Source of the DNA: Lichenicoccus sp965213775 | GTDB lineage: Bacteria; Pseudomonadota; Alphaproteobacteria; Acetobacterales; Acetobacteraceae | Reading direction: 5' to 3' | Assembly: GCA_965213775.1 (NCBI GenBank) | Contig: CBDCAC010000004.1 | Coordinates: forward strand, 186,001 to 250,000 | Length of the DNA: 64,000 nt | Shown: piece after piece, positions 36,884 to 45,831 of the stretch | How the letters are laid out: each line of letters begins with the position of its first letter | How positions within the stretch are numbered: position 1 is the stretch's first letter | Notes under the pieces: generated by a model | What the model saw: the letters and a program-made list of their open reading frames with translations, nothing else | The model's database searches: none | Told to the model about the DNA's origin: nothing | Made by a program: the position numbers and the translations under genes

Positions 36884-37783
36884 ATGAGCTACGCGACCGC
36901 GATGAGCGCCATTCCCAGCGGTGAGCCGATCCTGCCGCCCGGCGCCAAGCTTCGCGGCGCCGGGCTGCTTCTCGACGCCCGCGGCGGCGTCTCCGCCCGC
37001 CGTCGCGCGACCGGCGCGGATCTCAGCGACGGCGCCGGGCAGTGGCGGCTCGCCTGCCTGCTCGGCTGGGTCGACATCAAGCTGCGCTACCGCGGCTCCG
37101 CCCTCGGGCCGCTCTGGCTGACCCTGTCCAGCGCGGTGATGGTCGCCTCCATGGGCCTGATCTACGGCACCCTGTTCGGCATGGTGCTGAGCCAGTACCT
37201 GCCGTTCCTGGCGATCTCGCTGATCCTGTGGCAATCCGGCATAAGCGGCCTGACCGGCGAGGGCTGCACGGTGTTCCTCGAGGCCGAGCAGATGATCCGC
37301 TCGGTGCGGATGCCCTTCACGGTGCAGGTGCTGCGCTGCGTCGCGCGCAACGTCATCGTGCTGGCGCACAACCTGGTGGTCCCGATCGTCGTGTTCGCGC
37401 TGTTCGACAGCTGGCCCGGGGCCCGGGCGGTGCTGGCGGTGCCGGGGCTGGGGCTTTGGTTCCTCGATGGGATCGCCGCCTGCTTCCTGCTCGGCAGCAT
37501 CTGCGCGCGCTTCCGCGACGTGCCGCCGATCATCGGCAGCATCATGCAGATCGCCTTCTACGTCACCCCGATCGTCTGGAAGCCCGCGCAGCTCGGGCGG
37601 CACGGCTGGTGGCTGCCGCTGAACCCGTTCTACACGCTGCTCGAGCTGGTGCGCGGTCCGCTGCTCGGCGGCGTGCCCGGCTGGACGCTGTGGGAGGCCG
37701 CACTCGGCTACAGCGCGCTGCTCTGGGGCGCGGCCTGGCTGGTGTTCACCCGCGCCCGCCCGCGCCTCGCCTTCTGGGTATGA
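36884..37783 (+). CDS. Polysaccharide ABC exporter permease (Wzm/KpsM-like)
   Basis: 299 residues. Cytoplasmic head, then six membrane helices with the ABC-2 pattern (WRLACLLGWVDIKLRYRGSALGPLW, then VTPIVWKPAQL and NPFYTLLELVRGPLLG). It exports undecaprenyl- or lipid-linked glycan with the ATPase at 37780. The start at 36884 has a GGCGGAGGG site; the longer open frame upstream is a shadow. It overlaps the ATPase start in ATGA. Confidence 0.92.
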   Translation: MSYATAMSAIPSGEPILPPGAKLRGAGLLLDARGGVSARRRATGADLSDGAGQWRLACLLGWVDIKLRYRGSALGPLWLTLSSAVMVASMGLIYGTLFGMVLSQYLPFLAISLILWQSGISGLTGEGCTVFLEAEQMIRSVRMPFTVQVLRCVARNVIVLAHNLVVPIVVFALFDSWPGARAVLAVPGLGLWFLDGIAACFLLGSICARFRDVPPIIGSIMQIAFYVTPIVWKPAQLGRHGWWLPLNPFYTLLELVRGPLLGGVPGWTLWEAALGYSALLWGAAWLVFTRARPRLAFWV

Positions 37784-38604
37784 GCGTCGACGGGCTGGCG
37801 CCTGCCGCCACGGGCGCTGCGACCGCGACGACGCCTTCCGGCTCGGCGTTCCTGCGCATCGACGGCCTGTCGCTCGACTTCCCGATCTACCACGGCGGCG
37901 CGCGGTCGCTGAAGAAGACCGTGCTGTCGGTCGCCTCCGGCCGGTTCGGGCCGCCGCGCGGCGCCGGCGCCACCGGACGGGTGGTGGTGCAGGCGCTGCG
38001 CGACATCACGCTCTCGCTCGCCTCGGGCGACCGGCTCGGCATCGTCGGCCGCAACGGCGCGGGCAAATCGAGCCTGCTGCGCGTGATGGCCGGGATCTAC
38101 GAGCCCGCCTGCGGCCGCGTGCATGTCGGCGGCACGCTGAACGCGCTGCTCGATCCGAGCGTGGGGATGAACCTCGACCTCACCGGTCGCGAGAACATCG
38201 TGCTGCGCGGCCGCTATGCCGGTCTCGACCGCCCCGCGATACGCCTGCTCGAGGACGACGTGCAGGAATTCGCCGCCCTCGACGCCTTTCTCGATCTGCC
38301 GGTGCGCGTCTACTCCACCGGCATGGTGATCCGGCTCGGCTTCGGGCTGGCGACCGCGATCGCGCCGCAGGTGCTGCTGATGGACGAGTGGTTCATGGCC
38401 GGCGACTCCACCTTCCAGGACAAGGCGCGCGCCAGGCTGGAGGGCATGGTGCGCGGCGCCGAGATCCTGGTGCTGACCTCGCACCAGATCTCGGTGCTGA
38501 AGACCTGGTGCACCCGGGTGCTGTGGCTGGAAGGCGGCCGGGTGCTGGCAGACGGGCCGGCCGACGAGGTCATCGCGCGCTACATGCAGGCGATCGCGGG
38601 CTAG
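37780..38604 (+). CDS. Polysaccharide ABC exporter ATPase (Wzt/KpsT-like)
   Basis: 274 residues. Walker A GRNGAGKSS, signature region YSTGMVIRLGFG, Walker B LLMDEWFMAGD and switch LTSHQ. There is no C-terminal carbohydrate-recognition domain, so it resembles KpsT-type rather than O9a Wzt. It forms the exporter with the preceding permease. Confidence 0.93.
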   Translation: MSVDGLAPAATGAATATTPSGSAFLRIDGLSLDFPIYHGGARSLKKTVLSVASGRFGPPRGAGATGRVVVQALRDITLSLASGDRLGIVGRNGAGKSSLLRVMAGIYEPACGRVHVGGTLNALLDPSVGMNLDLTGRENIVLRGRYAGLDRPAIRLLEDDVQEFAALDAFLDLPVRVYSTGMVIRLGFGLATAIAPQVLLMDEWFMAGDSTFQDKARARLEGMVRGAEILVLTSHQISVLKTWCTRVLWLEGGRVLADGPADEVIARYMQAIAG

Positions 38605-38614
38605 TGTCGCGGAC

Positions 38615-39388
38615 TCACGGATCGCCGGGGGCGGCTCTTCGCGCAGCCTCGGCGAGCAGCAGCGCGAAGATCCTGGTGTCGGTGAGGTAGCGCCGGCCCA
38701 GGCGGCGCGGCTCGCGGACCAGCCGCCAGCCCCACTCCAGGCCGCCATGGCGGATCCAGACGGGCGCGCGATACTCGTGGCCGCCGACCTGATCGATCGC
38801 GGCACCGACGCACAGCCCGATCCCGCTCGCCCGTCCGCGCTGCTCGATCCGGTGGGCGAGGATTTCCTGTCTCGGCGCGCCGCAGGCGAGGAACACGAAG
38901 CGCGCGGGATGCGCCTCGACGAACTCGGCGCACGCCTCGACGAGTGCGGCGCGCCGCTCGAAGCCGAACGGCGGACAATGATGCGCCACCCGCGCGAGGC
39001 GGTAGCGCGCGCGCAGCCTCGCCACCGCCTCGCGCGTCGTGCCGATCACGGTCACCGCCTCGTCCGGCTGGATCCAGCGATCGAGCAGCGCCTGGGTCAG
39101 GTCGCTGCCGGTCACCACCGGCGGCGACGGCAGGCGCAGCAGCCGGCCGAACCGGCGCACCACCCGGCTGTCGAGCAGCAGCGCCCCGGCCGCGCGATAC
39201 GGCGCCCGCAGCGTGCCCGGGTCGTGCCGCAGCCGGACGAAATGATCCGCGTTCGGCGTCACCACGTAGCTGAAGCCGAGCCGGCCCGGACGCGCGGCCA
39301 GCGACGCCGCCACCGACGGGAGGTCGGCGGCGGCGAATTCGAGCCCGAGCAGCCTGATGGTCGGAAACTCGTCGAGAAGCTCCGGCAT
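38615..39388 (-). CDS. WecG/TagA/CpsF family glycosyltransferase (GT26)
   Basis: 257 residues. Family features: VVTPNADHFVRLRHDP near the N-terminus, FLACGAPRQEILAHRIEQ, and a C-terminus with APVWIRHGGLEWGWRLVREP. The usual GVGGAFDFLAG region reads CVGAAIDQVGG, so the acceptor may differ. It adds a sugar to a lipid-linked acceptor during surface glycan synthesis. It converges with the exporter and shares a promoter region with the flavoprotein gene. Confidence 0.9.
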   Translation of the reverse strand: MPELLDEFPTIRLLGLEFAAADLPSVAASLAARPGRLGFSYVVTPNADHFVRLRHDPGTLRAPYRAAGALLLDSRVVRRFGRLLRLPSPPVVTGSDLTQALLDRWIQPDEAVTVIGTTREAVARLRARYRLARVAHHCPPFGFERRAALVEACAEFVEAHPARFVFLACGAPRQEILAHRIEQRGRASGIGLCVGAAIDQVGGHEYRAPVWIRHGGLEWGWRLVREPRRLGRRYLTDTRIFALLLAEAARRAAPGDP

Positions 39389-39410
39389 GGTCTCTCCCGC
39401 GCCGATCGGA

Positions 39411-39442
39411 TTCGTATCAGAATTTGCACCTTCGTATCAAAA
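39411..39442. promoter_or_regulatory. Direct repeat in divergent promoter region
   Basis: TTCGTATCA occurs at 39411 and 39431, exactly 20 bases apart (two helical turns), between the GT26 gene and the flavoprotein gene. It could be a regulator site; nothing else supports this. Confidence 0.3.
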
Positions 39443-39507
39443 ACTCTCGACGCTCGCGGTTTCTGGATGCTAGCTTGTTACGAGACACATATAGTGTGGC
39501 AATCGTC

Positions 39508-40866
39508 ATGAAGCCGCCTGGCCTCGTGCCTCCTGAGCTCGTGCACTCGATGTTCATCGGCGGTGGACCGGCTGGCCTGGCGCCGCTGGTCTGGGCGGCG
39601 CGTCAGGGCACGCTGCCGCGCCTCGCCGCGGCGGGGCTGGTGCTGGTCGAGCGCGGCGCTACGATCGGCGCCGGCTCGATCGGCGACTACGCCATCGGCT
39701 CCGACACGCTGGCGGAGACCTTCCTGGAGTGCCTGCAGGACGGCGCCGAGCCGCGGCTCGGCGCGCTGCGCGATCATCCCGCCGCCCTGGCCGTGGCGGC
39801 GCATCGCGGCGGTTCGGTGCCGCTGCCGGTCGCGGCCGGGTTCCTGAGCGCACTCGGCGCGGCCCTCGCCGAGGCGATCCGCGCTGCCGGGGGACGCGTC
39901 CTGACCGGCTGGGAGGCGGCCTGGAGCCGCCGCCGTGCCGATGGCGGCTGGCTCACCCGGCTGTGCGACCTGGCGGGAGCGGCGCGCGACCGGGAGATCG
40001 TCTCGCGCAACCTGGTGCTGGCCACCGGCGCCTCGCAGCGGCCGGAGCGGCTGCATGCGCTCGCGGTGGCAGGACGGCCGCTGCTGCCCCGCTTCGAGGC
40101 CAGGCTGATGCTCTCCGGGGTGGCGCTCGGCGCCGGAGGGGCGGCCGAGATCGAGCGCCGCCTCGCGGGCAGGGCGGCGCCCAGGGTCGCCGTCATCGGC
40201 GGCTCGCACAGCGCGCTGGCGACGGCGAACCTGCTGCTCGGCCCACGCGTCGGGGTCGCGTTCGCCCCCGGCGCGATCACTCTGCTGCACCGGCGAACGC
40301 TGCGCGTCTTCTACCCATCCGCCGCGGCCGCGGCCGACGAGGGCTATAGCGACTTCGACACCGACGACATCTGCCCGGTGTCGCAGCGCCTGTTCCGGCT
40401 GGCCGGCTTCCGGCTGGAGGCACGCGAGCTGGTGATGCGGGCGTACGGCATCGGCGGCCGGCCGCCGGAGCCGAGGCTGCGGCTGCATCGGCTGCGGACA
40501 CCGGAGCACGACGCCGAGGCGCTGCGGATACTGCGGCAGGCGGACCTGATCGTGCCTGCCCTCGGCTACCGGCCGAGGGGGTTGCCGCTGTTCGACGTCG
40601 CCGGCCACGCGATCCCGCTCGCCGCGGACGGCGATCAGGCGGCCGCCCTGGTCGATCGCGGCTGCCGGGTCCTCGACGGCCGGCGGCAGCCGATCCCCGG
40701 CGTGTTCGGGCTCGGCCTCGCCGCCGGTTTCGTGCCGGGCGGCCCGCTCGGCGGCGAGCCGAGCTTTCGCGGCCAGACCAACGGCATCTGGCTCTGGCAG
40801 AACGGGGTCGGCGCCCTGGTCGTGGATGCTCTGCTGCAGGACGAGGCCCGCCATGTCGCCGCTTGA
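39508..40866 (+). CDS. FAD-dependent oxidoreductase in glycan locus
   Basis: 452 residues. Two Rossmann dinucleotide motifs: FIGGGPAGLAPLV (18-23) for FAD and VAVIGGSHSALATANLL (231-236) for NAD(P)H, with ATGAS at 172-176 between them. This layout is that of flavin monooxygenase-like or amine N-hydroxylase-like enzymes. The gene overlaps the next, the UDP-GlcNAc 2-epimerase, by 14 bases, so it very likely acts on a sugar or lipid intermediate of the same polymer. No close named family is recognised; substrate unknown. Confidence 0.75.
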   Translation: MKPPGLVPPELVHSMFIGGGPAGLAPLVWAARQGTLPRLAAAGLVLVERGATIGAGSIGDYAIGSDTLAETFLECLQDGAEPRLGALRDHPAALAVAAHRGGSVPLPVAAGFLSALGAALAEAIRAAGGRVLTGWEAAWSRRRADGGWLTRLCDLAGAARDREIVSRNLVLATGASQRPERLHALAVAGRPLLPRFEARLMLSGVALGAGGAAEIERRLAGRAAPRVAVIGGSHSALATANLLLGPRVGVAFAPGAITLLHRRTLRVFYPSAAAAADEGYSDFDTDDICPVSQRLFRLAGFRLEARELVMRAYGIGGRPPEPRLRLHRLRTPEHDAEALRILRQADLIVPALGYRPRGLPLFDVAGHAIPLAADGDQAAALVDRGCRVLDGRRQPIPGVFGLGLAAGFVPGGPLGGEPSFRGQTNGIWLWQNGVGALVVDALLQDEARHVAA

Positions 40867-42070
40867 GTTCGTCGTGCCGCCGCCGCCCGAGCCGGCGCTG
40901 CACGTGGTGCTGGTGGTGGGAACCCGTCCGGAGGCGATCAAGCTCGCCCCGGTGGCGCTGGCGCTGCGGGCGCGGCCGGAGGCGCGGGTCTCGATCTGGT
41001 GCACCGGCCAGCACGCCGACTGGGCGATCGAGATGCTGGCCTGTTTCCGCCTGGTCCCCGACCGCGTGCTGGATCTGCCGCATCGGCCGCCCGGCCTGGC
41101 GCCGCTGTTCGGCGGCATGCTGGCGCTGCTGCACGAGGCGCTCGGCGAGGAGCGGCCGGACCTGGTGCTGGTGCAGGGCGACACTTCCAGCGCCTTCGCC
41201 GGCGCTCTGGCCGCCTCCTACGCCTGCATCCCGGTGGTGCATGTCGAGGCGGGGCTGCGCAGCGGCGACCGGCGGCTGCCGTTCCCGGAGGAGGCGCATC
41301 GCCGCGCCATCGCCAACTTCGCGACCCTGCACTGCACCCCCACCCGGCAGGCTACCGACATCCTGCTCGCCGAAGGGGTGGATGCCGCGGACATCCTGCA
41401 GAGCGGCAACACCGTCATCGACGCGCTGCGGCTGATCGAGCGCCGGCTGCCCGATGCGGCGGCAGCACCGGATGCCGTGCGGAGCCGGATCCTGCTGACC
41501 TGCCACCGCCGCGAGAGCTGGGGCGAGCCGTATCGGGCGGTCTGCGCCGCGGCACGCCGGCTCGCCGCGCGCGGCGACTGCGAGATCGCCTTCGTGGTGC
41601 ATCCCAATCCGGAGCTGACCCGGGTCGCTCACGACATGCTCGGCGAGCTCGCGGGGATCCGCCTGATGCCGCCGCAGAACTACGTGGCGTTCCTGCATCT
41701 GCTCCGGCAGGCCAACCTCGTGCTCACGGACTCAGGCGGCGTGCAGGAGGAGGCGGCGGCACTCGGCACGCCGCTGCTGGTGCTTCGCGACAGCACCGAG
41801 CGGCCAGAGGGGCTCGCCTCGGGCACCGCGCGCCTGGTCGGCACCGAGGAGACGGCGATCGTGGCGGAGGTCGGGGCGCTGCTCGATCGTCCCGCAGCGC
41901 TGGCGGCGATGCGCATCCCCTGCACGCTGTACGGCGACGGCCACGCCGCCGCGCGCATCGCCGAGGCGATCCTACGGCGCTGGCGGGCGAGCCCGGTGCC
42001 GAGCGCCCTGCCCGGCATGCTTCAGATCAGTGCCGCCGCCGAGGCGATCGGGTCGATGGCGCTCGCCTGA
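40853..42070 (+). CDS. wecB: UDP-N-acetylglucosamine 2-epimerase (non-hydrolysing)
   Basis: 405 residues. Family motifs: VVGTRPEAIKLAPVALAL, VQGDTSSAFAGALAA, HVEAGLRSGDRRLPFPEE, TCHRRESWGEP and LTDSGGVQEEAAALGTP, carrying the catalytic Asp, Glu and His. It makes UDP-ManNAc. The start at 40853 overlaps the flavoprotein. The 3' end overlaps the opposite-strand gene at 42022 by 49 bases. Confidence 0.93.
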   Translation: MSPLEFVVPPPPEPALHVVLVVGTRPEAIKLAPVALALRARPEARVSIWCTGQHADWAIEMLACFRLVPDRVLDLPHRPPGLAPLFGGMLALLHEALGEERPDLVLVQGDTSSAFAGALAASYACIPVVHVEAGLRSGDRRLPFPEEAHRRAIANFATLHCTPTRQATDILLAEGVDAADILQSGNTVIDALRLIERRLPDAAAAPDAVRSRILLTCHRRESWGEPYRAVCAAARRLAARGDCEIAFVVHPNPELTRVAHDMLGELAGIRLMPPQNYVAFLHLLRQANLVLTDSGGVQEEAAALGTPLLVLRDSTERPEGLASGTARLVGTEETAIVAEVGALLDRPAALAAMRIPCTLYGDGHAAARIAEAILRRWRASPVPSALPGMLQISAAAEAIGSMALA

Positions 42071-43158
42071 GCCTCGGCCAGGAAGCGCAGCGCCTGCCAG
42101 CCGAACATGCTGGCCCAGCTGTTGCGGTGCTGGCCCGCGCGGTCGAACAGGATCGCGCCCTGCGGCGAGACGTGCCGCTGCAGCGCTGCCTGCAGCGCCC
42201 GCCGGCGCGGCCGCCACATCGCGTCGGCCTCCGCGTCGAGCGCGCCGGCGGCCTCGAGCACCAGGCCGGCCCGCAGCGCCTGCGCCAGCACATCGGAGCG
42301 GGTGACCGCGCCGCGCTGGTCCGCCACCGGAGGCGTCTCGCCGCTGTGCGGATCGATCTGGCCGAGCAGCATGGCGAACGCGCTCGCGGCGTGGCCGAGT
42401 GCCTGTCGGTTCCCGTCCTGGCCCCAGAGCGTGAGCCAGCCCTCGATGAAATAGAGGAACGGATGCAGCTCGCGCATGCGTGCCTGGCCGGCTTGCGAGA
42501 AGTGCCGCGCCTCGTGGCGAAGCGTCGCCGCGGCGGCGTCGCGCAGGATGCCGGCGGCCGGCGCGGCGATCCCGGCCGACGCTGATCCGGCGATGGCGGC
42601 GGCCGCCTTGACGTGATGCACCCCGGGCAGCGTCGACCATTTCGGCGGGATCTCGGCCTCCGGCACGCCGTCGCGCACCCGGTGCGACGCGAGCCTTCCG
42701 TCCGACACGAGGCGCGACAGCGACACGGCGGCGCGCTCGATCAGGCCGCCCGGCATCGAGCCCGGCCAGCGCGACTCCGCGGTGCACAGGCCGCGCAGGA
42801 TGATCGACAGGTCGAAGGCGAATAGGCACCGGTTGCGCCAGTCGGACTGCGCCATGTCGCGATGATACAGGGTGAGCGGCTCGAAGGCGCCGCCGCCGAC
42901 TGCGTCGAGCCAGCGTGCCACCCGGCAGGCGGCGATACGGTGGGGCATATCGTCGCCGCGCCCGGCGGCGGGTGCGGCGCGTGCCGCGAACTGCAGGTAG
43001 TAGCCGCAGATCTCGGGATAGAGCCCGTCCCAGCTGCCATCCTCGAGATGCCAGTTGACGACCCCGGCGGCATCGCCGGCGCCGCTGCCGCGGAGCGCCT
43101 GCCCGGAGAGCAGCCACGCCTCGATGCCGCGCGAGCCGGCGGCCGCGTCATCGTGCAA
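42022..43158 (-). CDS. Hypothetical protein of glycan locus
   Basis: 378 residues, no signal peptide, mostly helical and rich in Ala, Trp, His. Repeated aromatic phrases (DGLYPEICGYYLQF, PFLYFIEGWLTLWGQ, NSWASMFGWQALRFLAEA) suggest an alpha/alpha toroid as in glycan-acting enzymes. Its stop lies in the 3' end of wecB, and its start overlaps the end of the GH5 gene by 11 bases, so it is co-transcribed with GH5. No family is recognised. A glycan-modifying role is only inferred from place and fold guess. Confidence 0.65.
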   Translation of the reverse strand: MHDDAAAGSRGIEAWLLSGQALRGSGAGDAAGVVNWHLEDGSWDGLYPEICGYYLQFAARAAPAAGRGDDMPHRIAACRVARWLDAVGGGAFEPLTLYHRDMAQSDWRNRCLFAFDLSIILRGLCTAESRWPGSMPGGLIERAAVSLSRLVSDGRLASHRVRDGVPEAEIPPKWSTLPGVHHVKAAAAIAGSASAGIAAPAAGILRDAAAATLRHEARHFSQAGQARMRELHPFLYFIEGWLTLWGQDGNRQALGHAASAFAMLLGQIDPHSGETPPVADQRGAVTRSDVLAQALRAGLVLEAAGALDAEADAMWRPRRRALQAALQRHVSPQGAILFDRAGQHRNSWASMFGWQALRFLAEAQASAIDPIASAAALI

Positions 43159-44257
43159 GGGCGAGATCCTGCTTCACGTCGGATGCCAGCGCCAACCCCC
43201 TGCCGGGACCGGTGAAGGGATGCTCGAAGCCCATCTGGTCATCGAGCGCCCAGAGCGCCCAGGGCAGATGCAGCGTCTCGGCGGCGTGCCGCATCGAGAC
43301 CAGATAGGCGTCGCGGGCGGGACGGTTGAGCGCGCTGGCGGCACCGAACTCGCCCATGATGACGCTGACGCCGTGCTGGCGTCCCCAGTCGGTCGCGCGG
43401 CGCAGGTAGGCCGCTATGGTCGCGTCGTCATGCGGCTGCGAGCACCAGTACTGCACCACGGCTCGCGTGTGGGCCTGGCTCACCCGCGCGATCGCGCGCT
43501 GGCAGGCGGCGGGCGACACGGGGAACGGCATCGCCGCGGCGAGCTGGGCGTGATCGACCGCGCCGTCCCAGAACGCGAGCAGGGTCAGCAGGGTCGGCTC
43601 GTAGGTGTGGAAGGTATAGACCACGTCGGTGTCGGCGACCGGCTGCACGCGGAGCAGCCCGCCGACGCTGCTCCAGTCGGTGCCGGTCAGCACCACGGTG
43701 TTCTGCGGCAGCGAGACGCGTACCAGCTGCAGCAGCTGCGACTGCAGCCGATCCCAGCCGGCGGGATCGTCGGTCGGCTCGTTGACCAGCTCGGGAAAGG
43801 TCAGGGCCACGGGAAACGGACGCAGCGCCGGCGCCATGTCGCGCCAGAAGCCGATCAGCACCTGACGCGCCTCCTCGCTCTTGGCGAAATCCCAGTGCGC
43901 CATGTCCTGGGGATGCGGATCGAGCATCACGGCGAGCCCGGCCTGCTGCACGCGGCGCACGATCGAGAGCACCACCTTGAGCTTGTCGGGGGCGACGTGA
44001 TGGCCACGCATCACCACCTCGAGCCCCACCGGCACGCGCAGGTAGGTGAAGCCCGCCTGCTTCAGCGCGGCGAGGGCGCGGTCGTCGAGGTAGCCGCGCA
44101 AGGCGGCGTCGTCACTGCTGGCGGGGAACCGCAGCCAGTGCGCGACGCTGACACCGCGCGCCAGTGCGGCGAGCCGCGGCGGCGTCGCCGCACCGACGCG
44201 CAACGCGAGGAACAGCGACAGAGTCGCCAGCAACAGGGCGCGCGCGAGGAGGTTCAT
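43148..44257 (-). CDS. Exported glycoside hydrolase family 5 protein
   Basis: 369 residues. Signal peptide (about 1-23, ending RVGAA). TIM-barrel GH5 features: TYLRVPVGLE, acid/base Glu160 (PELVNEPTDD) and nucleophile Glu303 (VIMGEFGAAS), with HTYEP between. It may trim or edit the exported polymer, as endoglucanases do in cellulose and similar systems. Upstream gene of the pair with 42022. Confidence 0.88.
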   Translation of the reverse strand: MNLLARALLLATLSLFLALRVGAATPPRLAALARGVSVAHWLRFPASSDDAALRGYLDDRALAALKQAGFTYLRVPVGLEVVMRGHHVAPDKLKVVLSIVRRVQQAGLAVMLDPHPQDMAHWDFAKSEEARQVLIGFWRDMAPALRPFPVALTFPELVNEPTDDPAGWDRLQSQLLQLVRVSLPQNTVVLTGTDWSSVGGLLRVQPVADTDVVYTFHTYEPTLLTLLAFWDGAVDHAQLAAAMPFPVSPAACQRAIARVSQAHTRAVVQYWCSQPHDDATIAAYLRRATDWGRQHGVSVIMGEFGAASALNRPARDAYLVSMRHAAETLHLPWALWALDDQMGFEHPFTGPGRGLALASDVKQDLALAR

Positions 44258-44312
44258 ATCGGGACCGATCGTAGGACGGCCGGCGGCGGACAGGCAAGCC
44301 GCGGGCGGGCGA

Positions 44313-44489
44313 TCAGCCGCGTTCGGCGGCGTCCTCGTCGAGATCCCTGACCACTTCCTCGGGCGCTGCCGGATCGAGCTGCTTGGCCTGCTCGATCAGC
44401 TTGCCGGCGGATTGCTTGTCGCCGTGGGTCAGCTTCTCCAGCGCCTGCTCGGTCAGGTCGAGCGCCTTCTCGTGCTTCTCGTCGGCCAT
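44313..44489 (-). CDS. Small helical charged protein
   Basis: 58 residues, strongly helical and charged (EKALDLTEQALEKLTHG, AGKLIEQAKQLDP), with no membrane part. It starts at ATG 44489, after a TGAGGAGC leader. Likely a small stress-associated or tetratricopeptide-like single helix pair. No function is assigned. Confidence 0.6.
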   Translation of the reverse strand: MADEKHEKALDLTEQALEKLTHGDKQSAGKLIEQAKQLDPAAPEEVVRDLDEDAAERG

Positions 44490-44499
44490 GGCGTGCTCC

Positions 44500-45606
44500 T
44501 CACGGATGCGAGGCAGACGTCGCGACCGGGCTCGCGGTTGCATCGTCGAGGCGCAGGATGGTGTGGGCGTTGGTGAACGAAGTCGCGAGCGTGTCGATGG
44601 CGCCGGTGCGCAGCGCGCCCAGGATCGCGGCGGCCTTGGTGTTCTCGCTGGCGATGGCGATCACGTCGGGAATGCGCTCCAGGTCGCTGCGCGACAGGCC
44701 GATCACCCGTCCCTGCATGCCAGTCTCGGCGGGGCGGCCGTGGATGTCGATGAAGTCGTAGCCCATGGTGTCGCCGATGGTGCCGGCGAGCCTGGCCTCG
44801 GCGATCTCGGCGGGCGAGAACCAGCCCATGCGCACCATGTTGCTGTCCTCCGACAGGTCGCCGACCCCGATCAGGGCGACATGGGCGCGCCGCGCGCGAT
44901 CCAGCGTCAGCTTGACGGTGTCGTTGCGATACAGCTCGGCGCGCAGCTCGGCATTGGTGACCAGCGCCGGCGCATACAGCGTCTCGCTCTCGCCGCCGAA
45001 GCGCAGCGCCAGCCTGCGGCAGATATGATCCGGGTTCATGTGCTCGCCGGCGCGCAGCGAGCCGCCGATGGCGCAGACGAAGGTGACGCCCCTGCGTCCG
45101 CGCGAGACCAGGGTGTCGGCGATCGCCGAGACGTTGCGGCCCATGCCCACCGCGACGATGGCGCCGTCGGTCAGCGTCCGCTCCAGGTGCGAGGCGACCA
45201 GGGCGGCGACGGCGTTGCGCTGCGCGTCGGCGTCGCGATGATCGATCGAGACCAGCAGGCGATCAATGCCGAAGCGGCGGATGAACTCCTGCTCCAGCTC
45301 GGCGCCGACCGAGGGCGGCTGGTGCACGCGGATCTCGACCAGCCCGTCGGCGCGCGCGCGCTTCAGCAGCCGGCCGATCTTGGCCCGCGACATGCCGAAG
45401 CGGTGCGACAGCTGCTCCTGGGTCACGTCGTCGTAGTAGTACAGGGTGGCGATCTCGATCACGATCTCGAGCCGGACCTCGCCGCGATCCGCCGGCCGCC
45501 CGCCTGCGCCGCGCGGGCGGGCGCCGGGCCCGCCGGCGGGTGAAGCCGATGCCACGACGTCCGGAAAATCCGAGGCGGCGAGGTTTTTGCGCTGCACAAA
45601 GTCCAT
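44500..45606 (-). CDS. SorC-type sugar-binding transcriptional regulator
   Basis: 368 residues. N-terminal helix-turn-helix (YYYDDVTQEQLSHRFGMSRA, then KIGRLLKRARADGLVEI), then the sugar-phosphate-binding domain (GAIVAVGMGRNVSAIADTL, ALIGVGDLSED, GDTMGYDFIDIHGRP). Closest in layout to EryD/DeoR-like regulators of erythritol or pentitol catabolism. Divergent from the DhaL/RpiB genes, which it probably controls. The ATG at 45606 is chosen because upstream codons are low quality. Confidence 0.92.
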   Translation of the reverse strand: MDFVQRKNLAASDFPDVVASASPAGGPGARPRGAGGRPADRGEVRLEIVIEIATLYYYDDVTQEQLSHRFGMSRAKIGRLLKRARADGLVEIRVHQPPSVGAELEQEFIRRFGIDRLLVSIDHRDADAQRNAVAALVASHLERTLTDGAIVAVGMGRNVSAIADTLVSRGRRGVTFVCAIGGSLRAGEHMNPDHICRRLALRFGGESETLYAPALVTNAELRAELYRNDTVKLTLDRARRAHVALIGVGDLSEDSNMVRMGWFSPAEIAEARLAGTIGDTMGYDFIDIHGRPAETGMQGRVIGLSRSDLERIPDVIAIASENTKAAAILGALRTGAIDTLATSFTNAHTILRLDDATASPVATSASHP

Positions 45607-45611
45607 CGATA

Positions 45612-45647
45612 TGCTCGTTTGTTCGCTCCAATTGCGCCATATGAGCA
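45612..45647. promoter_or_regulatory. Candidate operator between regulator and isomerase operon
   Basis: Inverted TGCTC...GAGCA pair (45612-45616, 45643-45647) in the AT-richer start of the 225-base divergent region. SorC regulators bind such regions, but the match is short. Confidence 0.25.
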
Positions 45648-45831
45648 CGGGATCGGTCGCAGCAGTTGGTAATTTGCGCCGCTCGGCGCGGCTCCCGGCC
45701 GGTCTTACCCCCGATCTCCCGTTGCGCAACCGCGCAGCGTCTTGACATCTGCGCGCAGTCGATCCTTATTGCTGCCGCGGCAGCGCGTGCCGCTCGATCG
45801 GCCTGACGGTTGCCGGCTGAGGAGCCCCAGC

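Noticed and set aside
45263..45748. Minus-strand 161-codon frame over the regulator
   Set aside because: Shadow of the SorC-type regulator start.
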